DNA of 64,000 nucleotides from Vibrio sp. 10N (GCF_036245475.1 NZ_BTPM01000001.1:1302001-1366000), one strand, 5' to 3'; counted from the stretch's first letter, positions 18,058-27,251 are shown. Program-made: numbers and translations. The notes: generated from the letters alone by a model not told the origin.

Positions 18058-19152
18058 ATGAGTCTAATCAAGAAATCAGTATCACGTGTCATGAAGAGCA
18101 CGGCCATCGTAGCGGCAACCTGCCTGGCGTTTGTTGCCGGTAATGCCAGCGCTGACGATAAAGTCTATCGCCTAAAACTTGCAGAAACTTGGGGGCCAAA
18201 TTTCCCAATTTTTGGTGATGCAACGAAGAACATGGCGAAAATGGCCGAGGAAATGTCTAACGGTCGTCTGCAAATTCGTATCGATTCATCTAACAAACAC
18301 AAGGCGCCATTCGGTGTGTTTGATATGGTGAAATCTGGTCAGTACGACATGGGCCACTCTGCGTCTTACTACTGGAAAGGCAAGGTGCCAAATACGCTCT
18401 ACTTTACGACTATGCCTTTCGGTATGACGGCACCTGAGCAATACGCATGGTTCTATCACGGCGGTGGTATGCAGTTAATGGAAAAAGTGTACGACCCGCA
18501 TAACTTGCTGTCTTTCCCTGGCGGTAACACTGACGTTCAGATGGGCGGTTGGTTCCAAAAGGAAATCAACAGTGTTGAAGACTTACAAGGCCTGAAAATG
18601 CGTATCCCTGGCTTTGCGGGTGAAATCCTAGCAGAGGTAGGAGCTAAGCCTACGAACATCGCATCGGGTGAGCTGTATACATCATTAGAGCGTCGCACGA
18701 TTGACGCGCTAGAGTGGGTAGGTCCTTCGCTTGACCTTCGCATGGGCTTCCACAAGATTGCGCCATACTACTACACAGGTTGGCATGAGCCAGCAACAGA
18801 GCTTCAATTCCTAGTTAACAAACGTACTTGGAATAAGCTGCCTGATGATCTAAAAGCGATTCTGCAAATTGCAATGAAGACAGCCGCGTACGATATGTAC
18901 ATCCAATCGACTCATGAAAGTGGTAAGAACTGGGCGACTATCCAAACGGATTACCCAGACGTGAAAGTGAAAGACTTCCCGAAAGAGGTAATGGATGCAC
19001 TTCGCGATGCCAACGACAAACTGCTTAAGCAGCACGCTGAAAAAGATGAATTGGCGAAAGAGATCCAAGCATCACAATCGGCTTACCTAGAGCAAGTGCG
19101 TTCTTGGACTGATATTGCGTCGAAAGCGTACCTTAACAAGTTCGACGACTAA
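18058..19152 (+). CDS. TRAP transporter solute-binding protein (DctP family, TakP-like)
   Basis: 364 aa with a signal peptide (to about AGNASA, residue 32). DctP-family features: WFQKEINSVEDLQGLKMRIPGFAGEI, including the substrate-carboxylate arginine in KMRIPG, and TIDALEWVGPSLDLRMGFHKIAPYYYTGW, which resembles TakP/lactate-type binding proteins. A monocarboxylate (2-oxo acid or lactate) substrate is therefore likely but inferred. It is followed by a terminator, then dctQ and dctM, so the binding protein can be made in excess. Confidence 0.87.
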   Translation: MSLIKKSVSRVMKSTAIVAATCLAFVAGNASADDKVYRLKLAETWGPNFPIFGDATKNMAKMAEEMSNGRLQIRIDSSNKHKAPFGVFDMVKSGQYDMGHSASYYWKGKVPNTLYFTTMPFGMTAPEQYAWFYHGGGMQLMEKVYDPHNLLSFPGGNTDVQMGGWFQKEINSVEDLQGLKMRIPGFAGEILAEVGAKPTNIASGELYTSLERRTIDALEWVGPSLDLRMGFHKIAPYYYTGWHEPATELQFLVNKRTWNKLPDDLKAILQIAMKTAAYDMYIQSTHESGKNWATIQTDYPDVKVKDFPKEVMDALRDANDKLLKQHAEKDELAKEIQASQSAYLEQVRSWTDIASKAYLNKFDD

Positions 19153-19163
19153 CCCCCCCACTC

Positions 19164-19192
19164 AAGTGGCGTAGCTCCTGCGCCACTTTTTT
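19164..19192 (+). terminator. Hairpin between dctP and dctQM
   Basis: AAGTGGCG / CGCCACTT stem then TTTT. It probably terminates part of the transcripts after the binding-protein gene. Confidence 0.75.
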
Positions 19193-19257
19193 ATACCCAT
19201 TGTCATACGCCCAAATCATAACTATTAACGAATCATGGCGGATAGGCGGAAAGTTGT

Positions 19258-19800
19258 ATGCGTAGTTTAATTTATATTGAAAGACTGTTTAACAAGGTAG
19301 CCGATGCGCTCGGCTGGCTATCAAGTATTCTTTTTCTTCTTCTTTTAGCAAACGTGGTTTATGACGTTGTCATGCGCTACGTATTTAATGATGTTTCGAT
19401 TGCCTTCCAAGAGATGGAATGGCACCTGTTTTCAGCCGTGTTCTTGCTAGGCGTACCTTACGCCATCAAAGCGGGCGGGCATGTTCGAGTCGACGTGTTT
19501 TATGAGCGTCTATCTATCAAAGCACAGGCGATTATTGACCTATTAGGCACCTTTATTTTCCTATTCCCATTTTGCCTTTTGGTTGCTTGGTACGGTATCG
19601 ATTTTGCCAAAGAGAGTTTTGCGCTTGGCGAGACCTCGGGCGACCCGGGTGGTCTGCCGTATCGCTGGATTATCAAGGCGATGATCCCACTGTCATTTTT
19701 GTTTATGGCCATCGCCGGCTGTGGATTGGTGCTTCATTCTTTGAACAAGCTTTTTAATCCGCATTTAATGTACGCAAAACCTTCCGACGCTAAAGAATAA
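19258..19800 (+). CDS. TRAP transporter small membrane subunit (DctQ)
   Basis: 180 aa with four predicted membrane helices and the DctQ segment MEWHLFSAVFLLGVPYAIKAGGHVRVDVFYERL near residues 55-90. It bridges the binding protein and the DctM channel. ATG at 19258 follows AGGCGGAAAG. DctM begins 10 bp after its stop. Confidence 0.88.
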   Translation: MRSLIYIERLFNKVADALGWLSSILFLLLLANVVYDVVMRYVFNDVSIAFQEMEWHLFSAVFLLGVPYAIKAGGHVRVDVFYERLSIKAQAIIDLLGTFIFLFPFCLLVAWYGIDFAKESFALGETSGDPGGLPYRWIIKAMIPLSFLFMAIAGCGLVLHSLNKLFNPHLMYAKPSDAKE

Positions 19801-19810
19801 GGACAGTCTC

Positions 19811-21094
19811 ATGATCGGTATTGTGATGTTTTTTGTAGCCTTATTCGCGCTACTACTCGGTTTTCCAGTTGCCTTTACCTTTGGCGGCATTGCATTAATT
19901 TTTGGTGTTTGGGCAGAAGGCATGGAGATGTTTGCCTTTATGCCATATCGAATTCAATCCATCATGGAGAATACGGTACTGATGGCGGTGCCGCTGTTTG
20001 TCTTCATGGGCTTGGTGCTTCAAAAAACACGCTTGGCTGAGCAGCTTTTGGAGTCGATGGGGCGTTTGTTTGGTGGCGTTCGTGGTGGTATTGCGATTTC
20101 AACGGTTTTAGTGGGCGCATTGTTAGCGGCATCCACAGGGGTAGTAGGCGCATCGGTAGTGGCGATGGGACTTATCTCTCTACCCGTTATGCTGAAGTAC
20201 AACTACGACAAAGGGCTTGCCTGCGGCACCATTTGCGCTTCGGGTACACTTGGACAAATTATTCCTCCATCTATCGTACTTATCTTGCTTGGAGATGTAT
20301 TAGGTGTGCCTGTTGGTGACCTGTTCCAAGCAGCGTTGTGGCCTGGCTTCGTGCTGGTTGGCGCTTATGTCATCTACATTCTTATTTTCGCCAAGCTTAA
20401 CCCAGAGAGCGCTCAACCCATTCCACGTGATGAATCTATCTCGCGCTCTGAGGAAGTGAAGACGGCACTGAAAGCCATCATTCCACCTTTGGCGTTAATT
20501 GTGGTGGTGTTGGGCTCTATCTTTGCTGGTATTGCAACGCCGACCGAATCAGCGGCATTGGGCGGTGCAGGCGCGATTGTGTTGTCACTGCTTTATCGTC
20601 AGTTTAGCTGGGGCATGCTCTACGATGCGTCGAAAGAGACGGTCAAAGTTACGGCGATGGTGTTTGCGATATTGCTGGGTGCGACGGCGTTCTCAATGGC
20701 GTTCACATACACCGGCGGTGATATGCTGGTGGAAGAGTGGATGCTTGAACTGCCGGGCGAAAAATGGGGCTTCCTGATCATCACGATGCTTGTCATCTTG
20801 ATCCTTGGCTTCTTTATCGACTTCGTAGAAATCTGTTTCATCATTGTGCCTATGATCGCTCCGGTTGCTGAGCTACTTGGCATCAATATGACCTGGTTCG
20901 CCATCTTGATTGCAATGAACTTGCAAACCTCGTTCTTAACTCCGCCATTTGGGTTTAGCTTGTTTTATCTTAAAGGGGTAGCACCAAATGGGGTGACCAC
21001 TCGAGATATTTATCGAGGGGTGATGCCGTTCATTGCGATTCAAATAGCGGTGCTGGCCTCGATACTCATGTTCCCAGAATTCTATGGAATGTGA
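19811..21094 (+). CDS. TRAP transporter large permease (DctM)
   Basis: 427 aa, normal for DctM, about 12 membrane helices. Conserved segments: GLVLQKTRLAEQLL, ASGTLGQIIPPSIVLILLGDVLGVPVGDLF and LQTSFLTPPFGFSLFYLKGVAP. It forms the Na+-dependent channel with DctQ. It is the third gene of the set, ending in a clear terminator. Kinase and regulator genes follow on the same strand. Confidence 0.92.
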   Translation: MIGIVMFFVALFALLLGFPVAFTFGGIALIFGVWAEGMEMFAFMPYRIQSIMENTVLMAVPLFVFMGLVLQKTRLAEQLLESMGRLFGGVRGGIAISTVLVGALLAASTGVVGASVVAMGLISLPVMLKYNYDKGLACGTICASGTLGQIIPPSIVLILLGDVLGVPVGDLFQAALWPGFVLVGAYVIYILIFAKLNPESAQPIPRDESISRSEEVKTALKAIIPPLALIVVVLGSIFAGIATPTESAALGGAGAIVLSLLYRQFSWGMLYDASKETVKVTAMVFAILLGATAFSMAFTYTGGDMLVEEWMLELPGEKWGFLIITMLVILILGFFIDFVEICFIIVPMIAPVAELLGINMTWFAILIAMNLQTSFLTPPFGFSLFYLKGVAPNGVTTRDIYRGVMPFIAIQIAVLASILMFPEFYGM

Positions 21095-21155
21095 TCGCCT
21101 TAGCGTAAGCTCGGCATTGCGTTTCATTTCATAGCCACTCGTTGGTAAGGTAAAT

Positions 21156-21179
21156 AAAGCTGCACTTAGTGCAGCTTTC
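21156..21179 (+). terminator. Intrinsic terminator of the TRAP operon
   Basis: AAAGCTGCAC / GTGCAGCTTT stem with a TTA-type loop followed by CC, so the T-run is short. Confidence 0.7.
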
Positions 21180-21216
21180 CTCGTAAGTGCAAAGGCGAAT
21201 GTAGTAAAGGATTTCT

Positions 21217-22566
21217 ATGCCGTTAAAAGCCAAGCTTATCCTATTGACCTTGATACCGCTGGTTATTGTGACCGCAAGCGTCAGTTGGATAACTCTTTAT
21301 CAAGCGAAAGCGTTGGGTGAAAAGGAAATCAGCATTTTTCGCGAGAGTTTGATTCGCACCAAAGAAGCGGCATTGAAAGACAGTGTTGAGCTGGCGTTTG
21401 ATGCGATTGGTCAAGCCTACCTTGACCCTACCTTATCGGAGCAAGAAGCGCAGTATGAGGTGAAAGCGATTTTAAACCGTCTCCGCTACGGCACCGACGG
21501 TTATTTCTTTGCCTATGATAAAAATGGCACCAACCTCGTACACCCCATACTTCCAGAGTTGGTCGGCCGCGACCTACTTAAACTGCAAGACCAAGATGGT
21601 GATTATCTTATTGAAGCGTTGCTGTTTCAGGCTCAGGCTGGAGGCGGCTTCCACCAATACTTGTGGCAAAAGCCATCGAGCGGGGAGACGGTGACCAAGC
21701 TTAGCTATGCGGCCTGGCTCGACAAATGGGAATGGATGATCGGCACGGGACTTTACATTGAAGATGTCGCTCAAGAAGTGGCGGTGCTTCGTGCGGCCAT
21801 CGACAAAAATATTGAAACCACCATGTTTTCCATTGTCACCATTTTTGCTGTTACGGTGGCGGTGATTATTGTGTTAACACTGGCGATCAATTGGCATGAG
21901 CATAAATTGGCGGACAAAAACCTCAAGGAGCTCGCTCATAAGACAGTGATGTTTCAGGAGGATGAGCGTAAACATCTCGCTCGTGAGCTGCATGATGGTG
22001 TCAATCAACTGTTGGTGTCGAGCAAGTGCCACTTAGAATTGATGGACACGGGCAGCGTTGATGAGCGCTCTATGGATCATCTCAAGCAATCGCAGACATC
22101 GTTGTCTGAAGCGATTATGGAAGTCAGACGAATATCCCACCACCTAAGGCCAAGTGCGTTAGATGACATTGGACTTGAAGCGGCTATTACGACTTTGCTG
22201 CAAGACTTTAAAAACTATTCGATGGCCGACACTAACTTAGTGCTGGATGCTAATACGCCCAAACTGAAATCGGAAGTGGCAACTACACTGTATCGAGTAG
22301 TACAGGAATCGTTAAATAATATTGAGAAGCATGCCAGTGCGACGGAAGTGACGGTATTTCTGAAGCAATTTGGTGATGTGCTGCAATTGATGGTGTCCGA
22401 CAATGGTGTCGGTTTCAATGTGAACAGTGCGATGAATAGCCGCGGGATTGGGCTACGCAACATGCGTGAGCGAGTGGAATTTATTGGTGCTGAGTTTGAG
22501 CTGATTAGTGAATACGGTAAAGGAACGGAAATAACCGTGTTGTTGAAGGTAGAAGGAGCGGTGTGA
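21217..22566 (+). CDS. Sensor histidine kinase with Cache domain (NarL-type pair)
   Basis: 449 aa. TM helix at ~7-28; extracytoplasmic single Cache domain (YGTDGYFFAYDKNGTNLVHP at 91-110 and WEWMIGTGLYIEDV at 171-184); second TM ~202-225; HisKA_3 box RKHLARELHDGVNQLL with H259; HATPase segment VSDNGVGFNV. It shares TGATG with the response regulator. Small-molecule sensing through the Cache domain beside a TRAP carrier suggests that it senses the same carboxylate and controls dctPQM. That link is inferred from position. Confidence 0.88.
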   Translation: MPLKAKLILLTLIPLVIVTASVSWITLYQAKALGEKEISIFRESLIRTKEAALKDSVELAFDAIGQAYLDPTLSEQEAQYEVKAILNRLRYGTDGYFFAYDKNGTNLVHPILPELVGRDLLKLQDQDGDYLIEALLFQAQAGGGFHQYLWQKPSSGETVTKLSYAAWLDKWEWMIGTGLYIEDVAQEVAVLRAAIDKNIETTMFSIVTIFAVTVAVIIVLTLAINWHEHKLADKNLKELAHKTVMFQEDERKHLARELHDGVNQLLVSSKCHLELMDTGSVDERSMDHLKQSQTSLSEAIMEVRRISHHLRPSALDDIGLEAAITTLLQDFKNYSMADTNLVLDANTPKLKSEVATTLYRVVQESLNNIEKHASATEVTVFLKQFGDVLQLMVSDNGVGFNVNSAMNSRGIGLRNMRERVEFIGAEFELISEYGKGTEITVLLKVEGAV

Positions 22567-23201
22567 TGGGCGACCTAATTAGTGTTGTTATTGTCGATGA
22601 TCATCAAGTGGTGCTCGAAGGTTTTATGGCGCGTTTAGAGCGCGAACCAGACATTCATGTGGTGGCGACTGCCAGCAATGGCATGGAAGCGGTTGAAGTT
22701 ATCAAACAGTCGATGCCCGATGTGGTGCTGATGGACGTGAGTATGCCGATAATGAATGGCATAGAAGCAACGGAGGTCCTAAAAACTGAGTTGCCGAGCG
22801 TTCGGGTGTTAATGCTTACCATGCACGATAATCGTGAATACATTATGAAGGTAATGCAGGCGGGGGCTGTGGGTTACATGCTCAAAGAAATTTCAGCTGA
22901 GAAAATGGTGCAAGCGATTAAAACCGTTCATCAAGGGTCGACGTATTTTTGTGAATCCGTCACTCAAACTTTATTCTCGCAAGACATTACCCCAACCGCA
23001 GTGAAATCCAACCCTCTTAGCCGCCGTGAAGAGTCAGTGTTAAAGCTGGTGGCACAAGGGTGCAGCAGTAAAAAAATCGCTCAAATGTTGAATATTTCTT
23101 ATCGAACGGTAGAAACACATCGCCAGAATATTAAGCACAAGTTGGACCTGCATTCGACGGCGGAACTGGCAAAGTATGCGTTAGAGAAGGGGCTCTCTTA
23201 G
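22566..23201 (+). CDS. LuxR/NarL-family response regulator
   Basis: 211 aa from ATG 22566, whose A is the last base of the kinase stop codon. Receiver domain with D11/D12 and phospho-acceptor D57 (VVLMDVSMP); C-terminal LuxR helix-turn-helix LSRREESVLKLVAQGCSSKKIAQML and YRTVETHRQNIKHKL. It is the cognate regulator of the kinase before it. Probable target: the TRAP operon upstream region with the TACGTA repeat (inferred). Confidence 0.9.
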   Translation: MGDLISVVIVDDHQVVLEGFMARLEREPDIHVVATASNGMEAVEVIKQSMPDVVLMDVSMPIMNGIEATEVLKTELPSVRVLMLTMHDNREYIMKVMQAGAVGYMLKEISAEKMVQAIKTVHQGSTYFCESVTQTLFSQDITPTAVKSNPLSRREESVLKLVAQGCSSKKIAQMLNISYRTVETHRQNIKHKLDLHSTAELAKYALEKGLS

Positions 23202-23296
23202 TTGGCTAATGCTGTGACCGCTACGGATTTTTACCAAATTTCCAACGCATCTAGGTGTAACTTCTGTTATAAAGTGCCCGCAATATTAGAGAAAGT

Positions 23297-23785
23297 TTGG
23301 ATTTGATTTTGGAAAAACATGAAGAAGTTCTAGTGGCGCTACGCCAAATCATTCGGGCCATCGACTTACATTCAAAAAAGCTTAAGAAGCAGTGTGGTTT
23401 GACAGGGCCGCAACTGATCCTCATGAATACGATCCGAGATATGGGGGATGTGACCATTCGTGAGTTGTCGAACTCCACTAATATTAGCCAAGCGACCGCT
23501 ACGACGATTATTGATCGTTTGGAAGCCCAGGAATATGTGATGCGTGTTCGCAGTCAGCAAGATAAGCGAAAAGTTCATGCGGTGTTGACTGAAAAAGGCG
23601 AAGAAGTATTGAAAAATTCGCCCCCACCTTTGCAAGATAACTTTGTACAAAAGTTTCAAGCGCTGGAAAGCTGGGAGCAGACGTTACTGTTGTCGTCGAT
23701 TCAACGTATTTCCCTAATGATGAATGCTGATGATCTTGATGCAGCTCCCGTTCTGCAGCTTGATAGCAATATTTCAAAAAACTGA
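23297..23785 (+). CDS. cosR: MarR-family regulator, CosR-like
   Basis: 162 aa. The start is uncertain: no ATG fits, and TTG codons at 23297, 23303 or 23309 all precede EKHEEVLVALRQIIRAIDLHSKKL. Winged helix: LTGPQLILMNTIRDMGDVTIRELSNSTNISQATATTIIDRLEAQEYVMRVRSQQDKR. In Vibrio cholerae CosR (VC1278) lies beside the BCCT gene opuD and represses osmolyte genes. Here the same order, regulator then BCCT carrier on one strand, supports the assignment. A terminator separates the two genes. Confidence 0.8.
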   Translation: MDLILEKHEEVLVALRQIIRAIDLHSKKLKKQCGLTGPQLILMNTIRDMGDVTIRELSNSTNISQATATTIIDRLEAQEYVMRVRSQQDKRKVHAVLTEKGEEVLKNSPPPLQDNFVQKFQALESWEQTLLLSSIQRISLMMNADDLDAAPVLQLDSNISKN

Positions 23786-23791
23786 TTTTTT

Positions 23792-23838
23792 ACTAGGTTC
23801 GGCCGATATTTCTATCGTTTTACCGAGCCTAGTTTTTC
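23792..23838 (+). terminator. Branched intrinsic terminator after cosR
   Basis: ACTAGGTTCGG pairs with CCGAGCCTAGT (one G-U), followed by five T. The loop itself contains a smaller hairpin, CGATA/TATCG. Confidence 0.75.
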
Positions 23839-23958
23839 CTCACTTTACGCTCGCCAGTTAGCGCTTCGCTAACGCCACGTGTCCCCGTTTTATTTGAGAC
23901 TCTTTTGAGCACTAACCTTTTTTATGTTCAAGTGTCGGTGCCTAAAATATCGCCATAA

Positions 23959-23989
23959 AAATCACATATTGTGAAATTACACTTATAAT
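23959..23989 (+). promoter_or_regulatory. Candidate promoter and operator of the BCCT gene
   Basis: An imperfect palindrome around TCACATATTGTGA (23962-23974) lies next to TATAAT at 23984-23989; ATCACA at 23961-23966 is 17 bp upstream of that box and could be the -35. The palindrome would cover the -35, as expected for a MarR-type repressor such as CosR. Sequence-based guess. Confidence 0.45.
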
Positions 23990-24115
23990 TTGGTAGAGTA
24001 GTGCGCCGAAAAGTAAATTAATGCGTGTTCTCAGCGATTTTTGTATGCCAATATCGCCGTAATATGGAACATTAAATGCTTTGAGTTGGAAGCAATTTGG
24101 TCATAGAGAGGATTA

Positions 24116-25687
24116 ATGACAAAGGGTATTGATAAGTACAGTATTGATAGTACTGACTACACCATTGGACAGGATAATGTCCAAAAATGGGGGTTTGATG
24201 TTCACAACCCTGTTTTCGGAATTAGTGCAGGTTTTATCGCACTGCTTCTAGTACTGACCGTGATTGTTGATGCTGAAACAGCAAAGACCGCACTCGATGG
24301 TATTAAGTGGAGCATCATCAATAAATTTGACTGGCTATTTATGTGGTCAGGTAACATTTTCGTTATTTTCTGCTTAGGTTTGATATTAACTCCGTTTGGT
24401 AAGATCCGCTTGGGCGGTACCGATGCGGTTGCCGATTACTCATTTATGTCTTGGCTTGCGATGCTGTTTGCCGCTGGTATGGGTATTGGCCTGATGTTTT
24501 GGAGTGTGGCGGAGCCTGTCGCATACTTCACCGGTTGGTATGAAACCCCACTTGGCGTAGAAGCAAATACCGAACAAGCGAGAGAGCTTGCGATGGGTGC
24601 CGTTATGTTCCACTGGGGTCTGCACCCTTGGGCGATCTACGGTGTGGTAGCGTTATCACTGGCATTCTTCACATATAACAAAGGTCTGCCTCTCTCAATG
24701 CGCTCGATTTTCTATCCAATTTTGGGTGATAGAGCTTGGGGTTGGGCTGGTCACATTGTTGATATTTTAGCGGTACTTGCGACGCTCTTTGGTCTTGCAA
24801 CGTCACTTGGCCTAGGTGCACAACAAGCGGCGAGTGGTATTCAACACGTATTCGGTATTGAAGCGGGAATGACGCTGCAGATTATTGTTATCGCAGTCGT
24901 GACCATGCTTGCGGTCGTATCGGTATTGCGTGGTATTGATGGCGGTGTAAAAGTCATCAGTAACATCAACATGATTGTGGCCTTCTTGTTGCTCATTTTG
25001 GTAGCGCTTATTGGTTATGCAGTGACGTTTGCAGCGATTCCAGACACCTTGTTTGCTTACCTAAAGAACATCATCCCACTCAGTAACCCTCATGGTCGTG
25101 AAGACGAAGCTTGGATGCACGGCTGGACCGTATTCTATTGGGCATGGTGGATTTCATGGTCCCCATTCGTAGGTATGTTTATTGCTCGTGTATCTAAGGG
25201 TCGTACCGTACGTGAATTTATTACTGCAGTTCTGATTGTTCCAACGACAGTAACGATTGTTTGGATGTCTGTGTTCGGTGGCTTGGCTATCGATCAAGTG
25301 GTCAACCAAGTCGGTACCTTAGGCGCGAATGGTCTGCGCGATGTGCCGTTGGCGATGTTTGAAATGTTTGATGCACTGCCAATGGGTACTCTGCTTTCAG
25401 TCATTGCTGTGATTCTGGTGTTAGTATTCTTTATCACCTCTTCAGACTCAGGCTCGTTGGTCATTGATAGCATTACCGCTGGTGGTAAAGTTGATGCGCC
25501 AGTTATTCAACGTGTTTTCTGGGCATTCATGGAAGGTGCTATTGCAGTCGCATTGCTGTGGATCGGTGGCTCAGAGGCCATTGCAGCCTTGCAAGCGGGG
25601 GCGATTTCCTCGGCATTGCCATTTACTGTTATCTTGCTCATGATGTGTGTGAGTTTGCTAATGGGTATGAAAACAGAGCGATACTAG
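24116..25687 (+). CDS. opuD: BCCT-family compatible-solute transporter
   Basis: 523 aa with 12 predicted membrane helices. BCCT signature: MGIGLMFWSVAEPVAYFTGW near residues 123-142, WGLHPWAIYGVVALSLAFFTYN, and GWTVFYWAWWISWSPFVGMFIARVSKGRTVREF near residue 345. These carriers import glycine betaine, choline or related osmolytes with Na+. AGAGGATTA precedes the ATG. Its likely terminator, at 25721-25739, is the exact site beside which the first IS copy inserted. The substrate cannot be read from the sequence. Confidence 0.88.
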   Translation: MTKGIDKYSIDSTDYTIGQDNVQKWGFDVHNPVFGISAGFIALLLVLTVIVDAETAKTALDGIKWSIINKFDWLFMWSGNIFVIFCLGLILTPFGKIRLGGTDAVADYSFMSWLAMLFAAGMGIGLMFWSVAEPVAYFTGWYETPLGVEANTEQARELAMGAVMFHWGLHPWAIYGVVALSLAFFTYNKGLPLSMRSIFYPILGDRAWGWAGHIVDILAVLATLFGLATSLGLGAQQAASGIQHVFGIEAGMTLQIIVIAVVTMLAVVSVLRGIDGGVKVISNINMIVAFLLLILVALIGYAVTFAAIPDTLFAYLKNIIPLSNPHGREDEAWMHGWTVFYWAWWISWSPFVGMFIARVSKGRTVREFITAVLIVPTTVTIVWMSVFGGLAIDQVVNQVGTLGANGLRDVPLAMFEMFDALPMGTLLSVIAVILVLVFFITSSDSGSLVIDSITAGGKVDAPVIQRVFWAFMEGAIAVALLWIGGSEAIAALQAGAISSALPFTVILLMMCVSLLMGMKTERY

Positions 25688-25720
25688 TTCTTTCATGCCA
25701 CGGCAATGATGAGTTAAAAA

Positions 25721-25739
25721 GAGCGGTCAATGACCGCTC
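25721..25739 (+). terminator. Terminator stem of the BCCT gene, left target-site duplicate
   Basis: AGCGGTCAATGACCGCT (25722-25738) is a perfect 8+1+8 palindrome. Its T-run was separated from it by the IS insertion; the same palindrome with TTTTTT stands at the right end of the IS. Confidence 0.85.
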
Positions 25740-25750
25740 AGACTGCTGAC

Positions 25751-25778
25751 AAAGGTCTAGCTTTCAAGCTAGACCTTT
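25751..25778. repeat. Left-end hairpin of IS copy 1
   Basis: AAAGGTCTAGCTT pairs with AAGCTAGACCTTT over 12-13 bp. Placed just inside the left inverted repeat, it can stop transcription or block translation of transcripts entering from outside. The same hairpin is at 36332-36359 in copy 2. Confidence 0.75.
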
Positions 25779-25800
25779 GATCTAATAGGAGTATCGAAAT

Positions 25801-25860
25801 ATGGATACTCCGATATGCTTCAAAAACCTTCTCCTCAGCAATACGAACTCGAAATGGTAA
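25801..25860 (+). CDS. Short leader ORF overlapping the transposase start (19 aa)
   Basis: ATG 25801 reads MDTPICFKNLLLSNTNSKW then TAA, overlapping the transposase start by 46 bp in another frame. The only good Shine-Dalgarno sequence (TAGGAG, 25786-25791) is spaced for this ATG, not for the transposase ATG 22 bp away. The start also lies in a GGAGTATC/GATACTCC hairpin. It may control transposase translation by coupling or by -1 slippage at five A. The single base that differs between the IS copies is silent in this ORF. Confidence 0.4.
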   Translation: MDTPICFKNLLLSNTNSKW

Positions 25861-27251
25861 CCATGGAACAGCTCGTTCCACAGAATCATCTCGTTCGTAA
25901 AATTGATAATGCCATCGACTTCGAGTTCATCAGAGACGAAGTGGCACATCTATACTGCAAAGATAATGGCCGCCCACCCGTAGACCCTGTGCGTTTATTC
26001 AAAATCATTCTGCTTGGCTACCTATTCGGCATCAAAAGTGAGCGCCAACTGGTCAAAGAAATTGAAGTGAACGTCGCTTATCGTTGGTTCTTACGAATGT
26101 CACTGACCGAAAAAGTTATCCATGCTTCGACGTTAAGCCAGAACCGAATTCGACGCTTCAATGGTACTGACGTCTTTGAGCGCATCTTCAACAACATAGT
26201 GCTTCAAGCGATGGAGAAAGGCTTAGTCGCAGGACAGGAGCTCTTCACTGACAGTACACACCTTAAAGCCAATGCTAACAAGAACAAGCACATGAATCGT
26301 CTGCGTCCAGTTAGTGCAGGCGCTTATCTTGATATGCTGAATGAAGATGTGGCTGCAGACCGAGAATCTGAAGGTAAAAATCCATTCAAAGAGACGCCAC
26401 CAAAGACAGACGTCAAAAACACTAAAGTCAGCACCACCGACCCTGAAAGTGGCTTTATGACACGAGACAATAAGCCTCAAGGCTTCTTCTATCTTGACCA
26501 CCGAACCGTGGATGGTAAGCACGGTATCATCGTAGACACATACGCAACACCGGGGAATGTGAATGACTCACAGCCCTATATCCGTCGTCTCGATCACACA
26601 CTAGAGCAGTTCAACCTCAATCCTATCGCAGTTGGTATCGATGCAGGTTACTTCACTGCGCCTGTTGCTGAATCACTCGAGCGCCGCAGTATATTAGGTG
26701 TGTTCGGGTATCGCCGCCCATCAAGAACTAAGAACAAATTTAAGAAGAAAGACTTCAAATACCAAAAAGAGACCGATACCTATCGCTGTCCAGAAGGGCA
26801 AGAACTTATCTATAAAACCACAACACGCGCAGGCTATCGCTCATACGCTTCAGACCCGAAACAATGTGCGTTTTGCCCCGTTCGGGACGACTGTACTAAG
26901 AGTGAAAATATGCAGAAGGTCATAACGCGTCACCTTTATAGTGAGACGGTGGAGCGAGCCAATCAAATGCGACTCTCTAGCTACGGAAAGAAGACGTATC
27001 GGAGGCGAAGTGAAACAGTAGAACGAAGCTTCGCCGATGCAAAACAACACCATGGCCACCGTTACGCGCGCTACCGCGGTCTCGCAAAAGTGCAAATGCA
27101 ATGTTGGTTAGCCGCTGCCGCTCAAAACATCAAGAAGATAGCGTTGGTGGTGAGCTATCTGCGAAAAATGGGCCTAAATAAGGCAGAAATAAGTCAAATA
27201 CTAGCCTCTGTATGCCGATTTAAGCCTTACTCACTTCAGAACGCTATCTAA
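25815..27251 (+). CDS. IS1182-family transposase, copy 1
   Basis: 478 aa. The N-terminal DUF772 domain (MEQLVPQNHLVRKIDNAID and DNGRPPVDPVRLFKIILLGYLFGIKSERQL) is followed by a DDE domain: first Asp in FTDSTHLKANANKNK, second in VGIDAGYF, Glu in RRRSETVERSFADAKQHHG. A Cys cluster (CAFCPVRDDC) lies before the last motif. Length and motifs are intact, so it should be active. Its protein sequence is identical to copy 2. The start may depend on the leader ORF. Confidence 0.93.
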   Translation: MLQKPSPQQYELEMVTMEQLVPQNHLVRKIDNAIDFEFIRDEVAHLYCKDNGRPPVDPVRLFKIILLGYLFGIKSERQLVKEIEVNVAYRWFLRMSLTEKVIHASTLSQNRIRRFNGTDVFERIFNNIVLQAMEKGLVAGQELFTDSTHLKANANKNKHMNRLRPVSAGAYLDMLNEDVAADRESEGKNPFKETPPKTDVKNTKVSTTDPESGFMTRDNKPQGFFYLDHRTVDGKHGIIVDTYATPGNVNDSQPYIRRLDHTLEQFNLNPIAVGIDAGYFTAPVAESLERRSILGVFGYRRPSRTKNKFKKKDFKYQKETDTYRCPEGQELIYKTTTRAGYRSYASDPKQCAFCPVRDDCTKSENMQKVITRHLYSETVERANQMRLSSYGKKTYRRRSETVERSFADAKQHHGHRYARYRGLAKVQMQCWLAAAAQNIKKIALVVSYLRKMGLNKAEISQILASVCRFKPYSLQNAI

